64,000 bases of DNA from JANQTF01 sp041741415 (GCA_041741415.1 JBGSKC010000036.1:186001-250000); one strand, 5' to 3'; positions 26,929 through 35,446 are shown, numbered from the stretch's first letter. Program-made: numbers and translations. Notes: generated from the letters alone by a model not told the origin.

Positions 26929-27489
26929 TTAAGAAAAAAAAGGGATGGCCCATGCGCCTGCCGCCAGGAGCCATTTGCGCAGCCGGGAAAGCGCCTTTCC
27001 GATCTGGTGTTCGACTGTTTTCTGGCTGATGCCCAGGGTGTCGGCAATCTCGCGGTAGGAAAGCTGCCCGAAGCGGCTCAGGGCAAACACCTCCCTGCAT
27101 TGAGGCGGCAGAGCCTCCAGGGCCGCCAGCAGGCGGGTTTCCAGCTCAGCTGCCATCAGGGCGCTGTCGGCATCGTCGCTCTGCGGGGCTGGCAGTGAAG
27201 GGTCGGCTTCCACCCGGAGAGGATCCTTTTTCCGAAGGTAATCAATGGCTTTGTAAGTGGCGGCTTGTGTGAGATAGGCTGCCCAGGAGCCGGGTGAAGT
27301 GATGCTTTCCCGGCGTCGCCACAGGTCGAGGAATACATCGGCAGCGAGCTCTTCGGCTGTTTCCTGGTGGCGCGTGAGTGCAAAAATTCGCCTGAACACC
27401 AGCCCGTAGAAGTTGTCGAACAGCGCCCGAAACGCTTGTTCCCCGCCCTGCGGAAAAAAAAAAGAATGTTCGGGCCGGGTGGAAGGCAT
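26929..27489 (-). CDS. ECF RNA polymerase sigma factor
   Basis: A 186-residue sigma-70 family protein with region 2 (FDNFYGLVFRRIFALTRHQE, ADVFLDLWRRRE) and region 4 (LPPQCREVFALSRFGQLSYR, EIADTLGISQKTVEHQIGKA). It is first in the sigma/FecR/TonB/DUF4249 gene order and would transcribe the receptor genes when released by FecR. The region to the divergent STAND gene (27490-27680) must hold both promoters; no clear consensus was found. Confidence 0.96.
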   Translation of the reverse strand: MPSTRPEHSFFFPQGGEQAFRALFDNFYGLVFRRIFALTRHQETAEELAADVFLDLWRRRESITSPGSWAAYLTQAATYKAIDYLRKKDPLRVEADPSLPAPQSDDADSALMAAELETRLLAALEALPPQCREVFALSRFGQLSYREIADTLGISQKTVEHQIGKALSRLRKWLLAAGAWAIPFFS

Positions 27490-27680
27490 AGGGATTCTGG
27501 CAGATTTGGAGGAGAAACCGCAAGTGTTGAATTAGGTTCGTGGCGAGGGGAAAAATATGCGGGTGGGGGGTGTCGTGAAGGAGAATCTCCCCGGCAGCGC
27601 CAATATGACCTTCCCCTTCTCCTCACGCTCACGCCTGATTCCGGGCAAAAAGTATATCTTAGGGCCACAGCTTCTCCTGC

Positions 27681-30458
27681 ATGAACCCTGAGTCATTTCT
27701 GAAAGAGATTCGCGATCAAATCGCCCGCGACGAACTGGGACCAGCCCTGCTGCGGCTCCGGCAGTTCCTGGACAATACCCCGCAGCTCGACGGGGTGCTT
27801 CAGCAATCCGGGCGCTTCGCCGCCATCCGCGATCAGATTCGCATGGGCACCGTGAGCCACGCCGAGGCAACCCTGACGCAGAACCAGATCCGCGATGGGT
27901 TGCTCGACTTCCTCCGGGAAATCGATGTGCAGCAGGCCCAGTCTTCGGTGCTGGGGGAGGAAATGGAGCGGGCCATTTCGATTGTGCAGAGCAAGAATAT
28001 GGTGGCAGGCTCGACAATCAGCGGGCAGAACGTAAACATCGGCGACAGGCAGGAGATCCACCACCACTACGGCGACAAAAAAATTCCCCGCAACCTCACC
28101 AATCCTCCCTTCGACCCGCCTGTATTTCTGGGGCGGGAGGCGGAACTGGAGGCCTTGCACGCGCGCATATTCGGAAGTGACGACTTCCTGATGCTCGTCA
28201 ACGGGCAGGGCGGCATGGGCAAGACTTCCTTTGCTGCCAAATACTGGAAACGCTACCAGCACGAATACCAGCACCGCGCCTTCTTTTTCGTCGGCAATGG
28301 CATCGAAAACGCCCTGCTGGGCCTGGCTCCGACCCTGGAGGTGACGTTTCCGGACACGATGCCCGGCCGGGAGCGCCTCAAGCTGCTCCTGCAGCACATC
28401 GCCGAGCTTGAGCGCCCCTGCCTCCTTGTGCTGGACAATGCCAACGACGCGGCGGAACTGGACGCGCTATACCCTCTGCTGCGCACCTGCAACAACTGCC
28501 ACCTGCTCCTAACCTCGCGGCTGGCGGCCCTGCGCGAATCGCCCACCCACCCCATCGGCGCCCTGCCGGATGAGCTGGCCCTGCAGTTGTTCCAGCGGCA
28601 CTACCCGCAGCACCGTGCTGAGGACGACGTCCTCTTCTTCCGCATCCTGCGGGCGGTGGGCGGCAACACCCTCGTGGTGGAGCTGCTGGCCAAAAACCTC
28701 CGCAGCATCAATACCAACGAGGTCTTCTACTCCCTTGGAGACCTGCTGACCGACCTGCAAGGGCAGGGCCTGCTGCGCCTGCGCGAGCAGGCAGCTATCC
28801 AGGTGGACTGGCAACAGTTTGAAAAAAGCACCCCTGAGCAGATCGTCTCAGCCATGTACGACCTGCGGCCCCTGGCCCCGGAGGCCCTCGCCCTGCTATC
28901 GGCATTCTCCGTGCTGCCCGCGGAAGACATCAGCTACGACCTGCTCAAAACCCTGCTCGCCCCTGCCGAGGCCCGCGCCTTCTCGCAGCAGCTCAGCAAC
29001 CTCCACCAGCAGGGCTGGCTCGAAAAAAACGACATCAACGCCCGCCCCCATTACAAATGCAGCCCCGTGGTGCAGGAGGTGGTGCGGAACAAAAACCCGC
29101 AACTGCTCGCAGACTGCGAGGGGTTGATAGACCAGTTGAATGAAAAATTGGATTACGAAACTGGCTCCGGGCATCTGCTAAACGCCAGCTACGAGGAGGC
29201 TGCACTTTTTGCCCGCTACGCCGAAACCGTGGTGCAGGGGATTGGTGTGCCAGGTTACGACCTGGGTATACTTTGCGAGCGCATAGCCAGCTACTATACC
29301 ACAACAGGCGATTTAGGCCGTGCTTTACTTTTTCAAGAAAAATACCTGATTATCAACCGGGCCTTGCTTGCCGCAGAACCCGATAATGCCGCCTTCAAAA
29401 ACGGACTGGCCATTTCGTATGAAAAACTCGGCGAAACACACAGCTCCCTGGGCAATCTCTCACAAGCAATGGCCTTTTTTGAGCAGGCTAATCAACTGGA
29501 GAAAGAACTCCAAAAAGACTATCCAGAGAATATGGATTTCAAACATGGCCTGGCTATCTCGTACCGAAAGCTCGGCTCGACACATAGCGCCCTTGGGAAT
29601 CACCCACAGGCCTTGGCCTTATTTAAGCAGTATTACCAACAGTCGATAGAACTTCATGAAGCCTTTCCTGCGAATTTGCCATATAAAAATAGCCTCGCTA
29701 TCTCATTCTCTGATCTCGGTTCAGCCTATATCGTCTTGGGGGATCTCTCGCAGGCCTTAACTTTGTTTGAGCAGTATAACCAACTCGAGAAAGAACTCCA
29801 CGAGGCCTATCCAGCGAAGGTGTCCTTTAAAAATAGTCTGGCTATCTCCTACGAAAAGCTCGGATCGACCCACAAAGCCTTGGGAAACCTCCCGAAAGCC
29901 TTGGCCTTTTTTGCGCAAGAAACCAAGCTGTTTGAAGAGCTTCAAGAAGCGTATCCCGCAAATGTGTCCTTCAAAGAGGGGTTAGGATGGGCAAATCAGT
30001 TTCTAGGAAATTGCCATTATAGTTCAGGAAACTTAGATAGCGCACTGACTCAATATTCTGAAATGAAACAGATATTTAAGGGTCTGAAGGAAACCTATCC
30101 GCAAAAGGTTAAATTCAAAAACGGCTTGGCCATTTCGTATTCCAAACTCGGCACGATCCACAGCGCCCTGGGCAATCTCCCACAGGCCTTGGCCTCTTTT
30201 GAGCAGTTCAACCAGTTGATACAAGAACTCCACGAAGCCTATCCGGTGAATGTGGACTTCAAAAAAGGCTTAGCCATCTCGAATTTGTTTCTAGGCCAAT
30301 TTCACTGGGACCAGCTCAAGGACCGGATAAAGGCCAGGGACTATCTCCAACAAGGCTATGCCCTGTATGAAGCCCTGGTGCGGGATTTTCCTGATTATCA
30401 GGAGTTCAAGGGGAATTATGAATGGGTGAAAAAAGCCTTGGCGGGTTTGGAAGGATAA
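27681..30458 (+). CDS. STAND NTPase: EAD11-like + NB-ARC + TPR-like repeats
   Basis: A 925-residue protein. Residues 1-85 form an all-helical domain resembling effector-associated domain 11 (EAD11). A linker with GQNVNIGDRQEIHHHYG follows. The NB-ARC-like STAND NTPase core is at about 145-400: Walker A GQGGMGKT from residue 175, Walker B LLVLDNAN with Asp252, then LLTSRLAAL. Residues about 560-910 are seven helical repeats of about 48 residues, most reading FKNGLAISYEKLG, HSALGNLPQALA and LHEAYP. Such proteins are known or predicted sensors in bacterial conflict systems: the repeats sense and the EAD recruits an effector (family knowledge). No partner effector with a matching EAD is adjacent. 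The stop lies inside a REP palindrome. Confidence 0.88.
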   Translation: MNPESFLKEIRDQIARDELGPALLRLRQFLDNTPQLDGVLQQSGRFAAIRDQIRMGTVSHAEATLTQNQIRDGLLDFLREIDVQQAQSSVLGEEMERAISIVQSKNMVAGSTISGQNVNIGDRQEIHHHYGDKKIPRNLTNPPFDPPVFLGREAELEALHARIFGSDDFLMLVNGQGGMGKTSFAAKYWKRYQHEYQHRAFFFVGNGIENALLGLAPTLEVTFPDTMPGRERLKLLLQHIAELERPCLLVLDNANDAAELDALYPLLRTCNNCHLLLTSRLAALRESPTHPIGALPDELALQLFQRHYPQHRAEDDVLFFRILRAVGGNTLVVELLAKNLRSINTNEVFYSLGDLLTDLQGQGLLRLREQAAIQVDWQQFEKSTPEQIVSAMYDLRPLAPEALALLSAFSVLPAEDISYDLLKTLLAPAEARAFSQQLSNLHQQGWLEKNDINARPHYKCSPVVQEVVRNKNPQLLADCEGLIDQLNEKLDYETGSGHLLNASYEEAALFARYAETVVQGIGVPGYDLGILCERIASYYTTTGDLGRALLFQEKYLIINRALLAAEPDNAAFKNGLAISYEKLGETHSSLGNLSQAMAFFEQANQLEKELQKDYPENMDFKHGLAISYRKLGSTHSALGNHPQALALFKQYYQQSIELHEAFPANLPYKNSLAISFSDLGSAYIVLGDLSQALTLFEQYNQLEKELHEAYPAKVSFKNSLAISYEKLGSTHKALGNLPKALAFFAQETKLFEELQEAYPANVSFKEGLGWANQFLGNCHYSSGNLDSALTQYSEMKQIFKGLKETYPQKVKFKNGLAISYSKLGTIHSALGNLPQALASFEQFNQLIQELHEAYPVNVDFKKGLAISNLFLGQFHWDQLKDRIKARDYLQQGYALYEALVRDFPDYQEFKGNYEWVKKALAGLEG

Positions 30459-30497
30459 AGTTATCGGATAACTCGAAGTTATCCGATAACTTTATCC
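30453..30497. repeat. REP palindrome overlapping the STAND stop codon
   Basis: Arms at 30453-30473 and 30477-30497 are perfect 21-bp reverse complements with loop CGA (core AAGTTATCGGATAACT). The left arm contains the last codon (GGA) and TAA of the STAND gene (30453-30458). In RNA it forms a strong hairpin that could protect the 3' end or terminate transcription. Confidence 0.92.
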
Positions 30498-30530
30498 GGG
30501 TGCTTTATCAAAATAACGCAATTCCAAATC

Positions 30531-31250
30531 ATGCTTACCCCCAAACGCATCAACTACTGGGCGAAGCTTGAACCGGGCCAGGTATATCATCTCTATAACC
30601 ACGCCGTTGGGAGCGACAACCTGTTCCGGGAGCAGGAGAATTACAGGTTTTTTCTGCAGCAATGGCAATGGTATTTTGGGCAATACATGGACCTGTATGC
30701 CTATTGCCTGATGCCCAATCACTTCCATGTGCTGGGGAGGCTCAAGCCGCTGTCGGAAGCTGTGAATGTGGCGATCCGCCTGGAAAATACCGCAAAATCC
30801 CAGGCATTCCTGCGGGGCGAGGTGCCGGTCAATGTCTTTTATGAGGATCAGTTTAAGCGCTTTTTCACAAGCTACTCCCGGGCCTATGGCAAGGCCTACC
30901 AACGGATCGGGAGCCTCTTCCGGGCGAAGTTCAAGCGGGTACTCATCCAGGACCGGGAGCACCTGCTGGACAAGCTGATGTACATCCACCACAATCCCAT
31001 CCATCACGGCTTTTGCGCAGGCTACGCGGAGTATCCTTATTCCTCCTACCACGAGTATGTGGCGGGAAACGCAGAGCGGGTGCATCTGCCGATTTTGAAA
31101 TACTTTGAAGGTGGTGGCCCTGGTCGAAGTTTTAGGACAACTCAAAGTTGTCCGACAACTTCGACTACCACGACAACTTCGACCGCCCTGGATGGCTTTG
31201 TCCAAGCCCATGAGGCATACCGGCTCGATTTTCGGGGAGATGTGGGTTGA
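30531..31250 (+). CDS. REP-associated tyrosine transposase (RAYT, Y1 family)
   Basis: A 239-residue HUH/Y1 transposase of the REP-associated clade. The metal-binding HUH motif is in MPNHFHVL (H64, H66) and the likely catalytic tyrosine is Y115 in FTSYSRAYGKAY, followed by GSLFRAKFKRV and MYIHHNPIHHG. It would bind and cleave single-stranded REP hairpins such as those flanking it, spreading them through the genome (family knowledge). Codons from about residue 198 to 216 (TTQSC, then TTSTTTTTST) are encoded by a REP palindrome itself, so the C-terminus appears remodelled by REP insertion. Confidence 0.93.
   Translation: MLTPKRINYWAKLEPGQVYHLYNHAVGSDNLFREQENYRFFLQQWQWYFGQYMDLYAYCLMPNHFHVLGRLKPLSEAVNVAIRLENTAKSQAFLRGEVPVNVFYEDQFKRFFTSYSRAYGKAYQRIGSLFRAKFKRVLIQDREHLLDKLMYIHHNPIHHGFCAGYAEYPYSSYHEYVAGNAERVHLPILKYFEGGGPGRSFRTTQSCPTTSTTTTTSTALDGFVQAHEAYRLDFRGDVG
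31123..31165. repeat. REP palindrome inside the RAYT coding sequence
   Basis: GTCGAAGTTTTAGGACAACT (31123-31142) and AGTTGTCCGACAACTTCGAC (31146-31165) pair at 18 of 20 positions, loop CAA. A further GACAACTTCGACC follows at 31172-31184. It encodes the Thr/Ser-rich C-terminal stretch of the transposase. Confidence 0.88.
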
Positions 31251-31262
31251 AGGATGAAGGTT

Positions 31263-31326
31263 GTTTAAGTTATCGGACAACTCGAAGTTGTCCGATAACT
31301 TAAACCGATAACTTAAACCGATAACT
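31263..31326. repeat. Right REP palindrome plus 13-bp direct repeats
   Basis: GTTTAAGTTATCGGACAACT (31263-31282) and AGTTGTCCGATAACTTAAAC (31286-31305) are perfect 20-bp arms with loop CGA. The right arm leads into direct copies CCGATAACTTAAA at 31292 and 31305 plus a partial copy at 31318-31326. It ends 4 bp before the stop of the convergent phosphoesterase gene. Confidence 0.9.
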
Positions 31327-31329
31327 CCA

Positions 31330-33441
31330 TCACTCCAACCTCCTCACGCTCCCATCCCGCAGATCAATCCCAAAGTGCCGGCTGGGCTCGCCGTGCGAAA
31401 AGCGGTTGATGAGGGTCAGCACGGCCCGCAGCCGATGGAGGAGCAGGCTCCAGGTTGGTGTGGCGCCGGTGACCGCTTGGCCGGGAGCTTTATCTGCCAA
31501 CAGGGCCGCTCCCAGCAGGGTGTATTGCTGCATCCGCGCGGGGGAGATGTCGGTCAGGGCCAGCTCGTCGGCGTTTTGAAGGCGGTAAAAGTCGCGCACG
31601 AGCTCTGCTCCCGTCCATTGCCAGTCTGAGGTGGTACCGCCCGCTTCCTGCAACAGGGCCACTGCCCGGCTTTCCGCCGCCTGCCAGGTCAGGCGCAGGC
31701 TGTCGGGCAGCAGCGAGCCGCCCGGTACCGGGCTGAGCGGCAGGCTTTCCAGCGAATCCGCCGGGAACTGCGACAGCACCAGCATCTCCCAGCCCGACAG
31801 GCCCGGCAGGATTTCCTGCAGATCTGCTGGCCATTCCTGCGGAAAAAAGCGCAGGCGCGCCAGCTCCGTGAGGTGCCACTGGGTAAACTCCGCATAGGTC
31901 GCTGCCTCCAGTACCGCCTTGTTCCAGATGCGGGGATAACCCACAGAGTCGAGGTAGCGCCACTCCGCCGCGTAGTGCGGAAACAGCGTCCGGAAATGCG
32001 GCACCTCGTCCAGCACGATGGTCTCTATCTCCGCCTGCTGACCGGCAAACAGGTGCAAAATCTTGTAGGCAGGCTTGTAGGCCGCCAGCGAAGGGGCCTG
32101 CACATTGACGAGGGTATTCCCGCTCTCCGGATCGGAGATCACCCCCGTGTCGTTCTGGTGCATGTGGCCGCCGATGTGCAGCTTCAGGCCCGTGCGGGCC
32201 AGGGCCTGGCTCGTCGCAGTGGTGGGCATGCGCCCCTGCTGGAAGGCCCCCTCGCCCTCAAACAGATCCGGAAGGAGCGCCTGCGCCCCATCGTAGAACT
32301 CCGTCATGGGAAAATGGCTGAAAGCCACCAGGGTCTTGCCCTGCGCTTCGGCCCGCTGCACCACATCGGCGATCCAGGCGATCACCTGCTGCTTGTGGGT
32401 GAGCATCCGGTTATACCCCGCCCCGCCCGAGCCTTGAAAATACGAGGCCAGCGGCGGCTGACCTTCCTCCGCCGTGGCGCGGGGCACATACACATTCGCA
32501 TCAATCGCCAGGAGCCAGAGCCCCTCCACCGGCTCCACGAGGTAGCTCAGGTCCGCCACCTCAAAGCAATGGGTGTAGTGCGGCTGTTTGTAGGCTCCGC
32601 CGGTGCCTTGCAGGCAGATTTCGTACTGCCGAAGCTCCAGGCTGGCCTGGGCCAGGGCCGTCTCATAGTGGTAGGGCGCCGTGCCGTAGTCGCTGTAGGG
32701 TGTTTCGAAGTAGAGGTAGTCGGGTTTCGGCATCAGGCCGAATGGGCCCAGGAAGTCAAGCACGCCGGCATAGCCCAGTTCGGCGATGTCGGGGGTGCAA
32801 AACACGGGATGCGGTACGATGCCTTCGGGATAGCGCAGCCTGCCCGGCTCGCTGCACACCGGGTGGTCGGGTGAAAAAACAGGCAGGGGACGCCCATTGG
32901 CACCCAGAAAGTCGCTTTTGCCAGCCGCCGAACGAAAAGGCGTGGTAGGATCGTGGTTGCCGGGGGCGGCCAAAAATTCCAGGCCGTAGGTGGCGTGATA
33001 GTGATCGAGGATCCGGCGCAGGCCGCGCAGGTGAACGGCCTGCCCGTCGTCGCTGAAGTCTCCCGGCAGGGCCACCCAGCGAATCCCCCGGGCCACCACA
33101 TCATCGAGCGCTGCGAGCAGGGCAAAGTAGTTTTCGTTGAAGAGGCGGGTGGACTTCAACTGCGCCTCCATGGTGCGGATTGTCGCGAGCTTTTGCCCAT
33201 CGCCGAAGGTTGTCGGCAGCCCCGGGAAAGCGCCGTCTTCAAATTCTGCGAAGATGTCGTGGAAGTGAACATCCGGCAAAAAGGCGATTTGGGCGAGCAG
33301 GGGCTGCTTTTCGGCATCCTGCGCCGGGAGCAGGCCCGGCCCGGACAGCCAGCAGGCCAGCAACATGGCTAGCAGATAGTATCGGCAGAGGTCTTTGTGA
33401 CAGGCAGATGCCGTTGCTGAGGAGAGAGCGGGAGAGGTCAT
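31330..33441 (-). CDS. Large exported calcineurin-like metallophosphoesterase
   Basis: A 703-residue protein. The N-terminal hydrophobic stretch (about 20-40) is a signal; LLAC within it could be a lipobox. The metal-site motifs are LPDVHFHD (Asp57, His59), ALPGDFSDDG (127-128), APGNHD (161-164) and GGHMHQND near 430. The C-terminal 200 residues are helical and unrecognised. The family hydrolyses phosphomonoesters or diesters; this long form is typical of secreted Bacteroidota phosphoesterases. The substrate is unknown. It converges on the REPtron. Confidence 0.88.
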   Translation of the reverse strand: MTSPALSSATASACHKDLCRYYLLAMLLACWLSGPGLLPAQDAEKQPLLAQIAFLPDVHFHDIFAEFEDGAFPGLPTTFGDGQKLATIRTMEAQLKSTRLFNENYFALLAALDDVVARGIRWVALPGDFSDDGQAVHLRGLRRILDHYHATYGLEFLAAPGNHDPTTPFRSAAGKSDFLGANGRPLPVFSPDHPVCSEPGRLRYPEGIVPHPVFCTPDIAELGYAGVLDFLGPFGLMPKPDYLYFETPYSDYGTAPYHYETALAQASLELRQYEICLQGTGGAYKQPHYTHCFEVADLSYLVEPVEGLWLLAIDANVYVPRATAEEGQPPLASYFQGSGGAGYNRMLTHKQQVIAWIADVVQRAEAQGKTLVAFSHFPMTEFYDGAQALLPDLFEGEGAFQQGRMPTTATSQALARTGLKLHIGGHMHQNDTGVISDPESGNTLVNVQAPSLAAYKPAYKILHLFAGQQAEIETIVLDEVPHFRTLFPHYAAEWRYLDSVGYPRIWNKAVLEAATYAEFTQWHLTELARLRFFPQEWPADLQEILPGLSGWEMLVLSQFPADSLESLPLSPVPGGSLLPDSLRLTWQAAESRAVALLQEAGGTTSDWQWTGAELVRDFYRLQNADELALTDISPARMQQYTLLGAALLADKAPGQAVTGATPTWSLLLHRLRAVLTLINRFSHGEPSRHFGIDLRDGSVRRLE

Positions 33442-33679
33442 CGGGCGGGGCGGGTTATGGCAGGAAAGCTAGGGGCTTCCGTTGGCATCCCCAAATGGTG
33501 GGTGGAGGGAAATCAGGTCCTGATGAGGGTACTCATGTCGCAACCTGCCTGGCATTTGGTGGGCTGGGGATAAGGTGACCGGAAAGAGGATAATCCGGAC
33601 GGGAAAAAAGGGAAGGGAAACAGCTTCTGCCTCTCCAGCAGAATTTTTCCATATAATTTTTCCGTATATTGGGTTCATC

Positions 33680-33898
33680 ATGAAACATCCAGTGGCATCT
33701 AACCTCTATCAAATTACACAGCTCCCGGAATCTATACATCGGCAGCTCGCCGACTACCTGGAGTTTTTGCTGGCCAAATACCGCAAACAACAAAGTCAAC
33801 AGCCAGAATCGCAGAAATACCCTCTGAAAGGAATGGTGCTGCAATATGAAGCCCCTCTTGCCGAAGCAGCTCCGGGCGAATGGGAGTCACTCCAATGA
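33680..33898 (+). CDS. DUF2281-type antitoxin of a VapBC-like pair
   Basis: A 72-residue protein. The ATG at 33680 gives MKHPVASNLYQITQLPESIH, then QLADYLEFLLAKY and PLKGMVLQYEAPLAEA, the usual DUF2281 antitoxin layout (short helical part, then a toxin-wrapping tail). Its TGA overlaps the toxin ATG (ATGA, 33895-33898), so the two are translationally coupled. It would bind and neutralise the PIN toxin and repress the operon. Confidence 0.85.
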   Translation: MKHPVASNLYQITQLPESIHRQLADYLEFLLAKYRKQQSQQPESQKYPLKGMVLQYEAPLAEAAPGEWESLQ

Positions 33899-34285
33899 TT
33901 CTGCTAGATACACACATATGGATTTGGTGGGTTGACGGAAGTCCCAGGCTCAGACCGGCATACCAGCTTTTGTTGGAGCAGGAAGAGAAGGAAGGCTTAG
34001 CTATTGCCGCTATTTCGGTCTGGGAGGTAGCAAAACTGGTGGAAAAAGGAAGGCTAACACTGGCCTTGCCCGTTGACCAATGGATAAATCAAGCCCTTAT
34101 CTTATCCAGGCATTACCCTGATCAACCTCACTCCTGAGATCGCTGTGGCATCCACCAGGCTGGAAGGTGAGTTTCACCCCGACCCTGCCGACCAGCTGAT
34201 TGTAGCCACTGCCCAGGTCATGGACATCCCGCTGATCACCGAAGATGCCCGGATTCAAGCCTATCCGTATGTTCGAACGATGTAG
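33895..34285 (+). pseudogene. PIN-domain toxin (VapC-like), frameshifted
   Basis: The first frame encodes MILLDTHIWIWWVDGS (first catalytic Asp at residue 5) and AISVWEVAKLVEKG, then stops early at 34135-34137 after RHYPDQPHS. The rest of the PIN domain is intact in the +1 frame from about 34112: ITLINLTPEIAVASTRLEG, DPADQLIVATAQVMDIPLIT and EDARIQAYPYVRTM, ending TAG at 34283-34285. A single-base gain near 34105-34111 (TCCAGGCATT) explains it. Both C-terminal acidic residues lie after the break, so the product as read is inactive. A sequencing error is the alternative. Confidence 0.85.
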
Positions 34286-34483
34286 AAGCTCTCTGTTTGG
34301 GAAAGGAGTAGCCAGTGGGGAGTAAAAAAAGTACATACACATTGTGGTTGAGGAATCAGGCAATTGCCTTGCCATCTAACTTGCCGCCGCCTCCCCACAC
34401 ATCCTGCCCCATTGTACCCGGGCATTCCCCCTTCCGGATCTTTTTCCCAGATTGCAGGATCAGCAGGCTGTTACTTTTTTTTC

Positions 34484-35380
34484 ATGCAACAATACGATCC
34501 CAAAAACGCGCAGATCCTGGTCCATGTGGGCGGGGAACTGCTGCCACGCAGCGCGGCCAAAGTTTCTGTATTCGACAGTTCTGTGCAGGGCGGCGACGCC
34601 GTGTGGGAAGGGCTGCGGGTATATAATGGCCGCATTTTTTCGCTCGACCTCCACCTCGACCGGCTCGTGCGCTCGGCCAAAGCCCTTGCCTTCGCCGGGG
34701 TGCCCTCCAAAGAAGAAGTGAAACAGGCCATTTTCGCCACCCTCCGCGCCAATGGCATGTTCGACAACACCCACATCCGCCTCACCCTCACCCGGGGCAC
34801 CAAAATCACCTCGGGCATGGACCCCCGCCTCAACCAGTCGGGCTGCTGCCTCATCGTGCTGGCAGAGTGGAAACCGCCCATCTACGACCAGGCCGGCATC
34901 CGTCTGGTGACCTCCAGCGTGCGCCGCAATTCGCCCTCCTGCATCGACTCCAAAATCCACCACAACAACCTGATCAACAACATCCTGGCCAAGATTGAGG
35001 CCAATGTGGCAGGGGTGGACGACGCCCTGATGCTCGACCTCGACGGCTTTGTGGCCGAAACCAATGCCACCAATGTGTTCGTTGTGCGCCACGGTGTACT
35101 CATCACCCCGCTGCCCGACGCCTGCCTGCCCGGCATCACCCGCGCCATCGTGATGAAGCTGGCCGTGGAGCTCGGCATCCCGATGGAAGAACGGCGGGTG
35201 TCGCCCTCCGAATGCCACAGCGCAGATGAGATGTTCACAACCGGCACGATGGGCGAGCTGAGTCCGGTCCTGATGCTCGACGGCAGAACCATCGGCGATA
35301 GTGAAATCGGGCCGGTCACGCGGCGGTTACAGGCGGCCTTTCATGCCAAAACCCAGCGCGAAGGCGAAGAAATCCGGTAA
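34484..35380 (+). CDS. Class IV PLP aminotransferase (branched-chain/D-amino acid type)
   Basis: A 298-residue cytoplasmic enzyme. The ATG at 34484 gives MQQYDPKNAQILVHVGGELL. Fold-type IV features are SVFDSSVQGGDAVWEGLRVY, the PLP lysine in DSKIHHNNLINN (K157), LDLDGFVAETNATNVFVV and FTTGTMGELSPV. It would transaminate branched-chain or related amino acids; IlvE-like versus D-amino-acid transaminase cannot be settled by eye. A terminator follows at once, so it is monocistronic. Confidence 0.92.
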   Translation: MQQYDPKNAQILVHVGGELLPRSAAKVSVFDSSVQGGDAVWEGLRVYNGRIFSLDLHLDRLVRSAKALAFAGVPSKEEVKQAIFATLRANGMFDNTHIRLTLTRGTKITSGMDPRLNQSGCCLIVLAEWKPPIYDQAGIRLVTSSVRRNSPSCIDSKIHHNNLINNILAKIEANVAGVDDALMLDLDGFVAETNATNVFVVRHGVLITPLPDACLPGITRAIVMKLAVELGIPMEERRVSPSECHSADEMFTTGTMGELSPVLMLDGRTIGDSEIGPVTRRLQAAFHAKTQREGEEIR

Positions 35381-35397
35381 GCAACTCACACTCCACG

Positions 35398-35446
35398 GCA
35401 AGGGCCGGAGCCTGAAAACGGGCTTCGGCCTTTATTTTTTTGAAAA
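35398..35446 (+). terminator. Rho-independent terminator after the aminotransferase
   Basis: AAGGGCCGGAGCC pairs, with G-U pairs, to GGGCTTCGGCCTTT, followed by ATTTTTTT. It lies just past the stop at 35380. Confidence 0.8.

Larger units (their letters stand above)
30453..31326. mobile_element. REPtron: RAYT gene with REP palindromes
   Basis: A REP-associated tyrosine transposase gene (30531-31250) is bracketed by near-identical palindromes at 30453-30497 and 31263-31305, with a third inside the 3' end of the gene. All share the core AAGTT(A/G)TC(C/G)GA(T/C)AACTT. This is the arrangement of a REP-domesticating transposase locus. Confidence 0.85.

Noticed and set aside
30453..31326. IS200/IS605 insertion sequence
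   Set aside because: The transposase motifs and bracketing REP palindromes fit the RAYT clade; there are no separate left and right ends with guide sequences or a tnpB gene.
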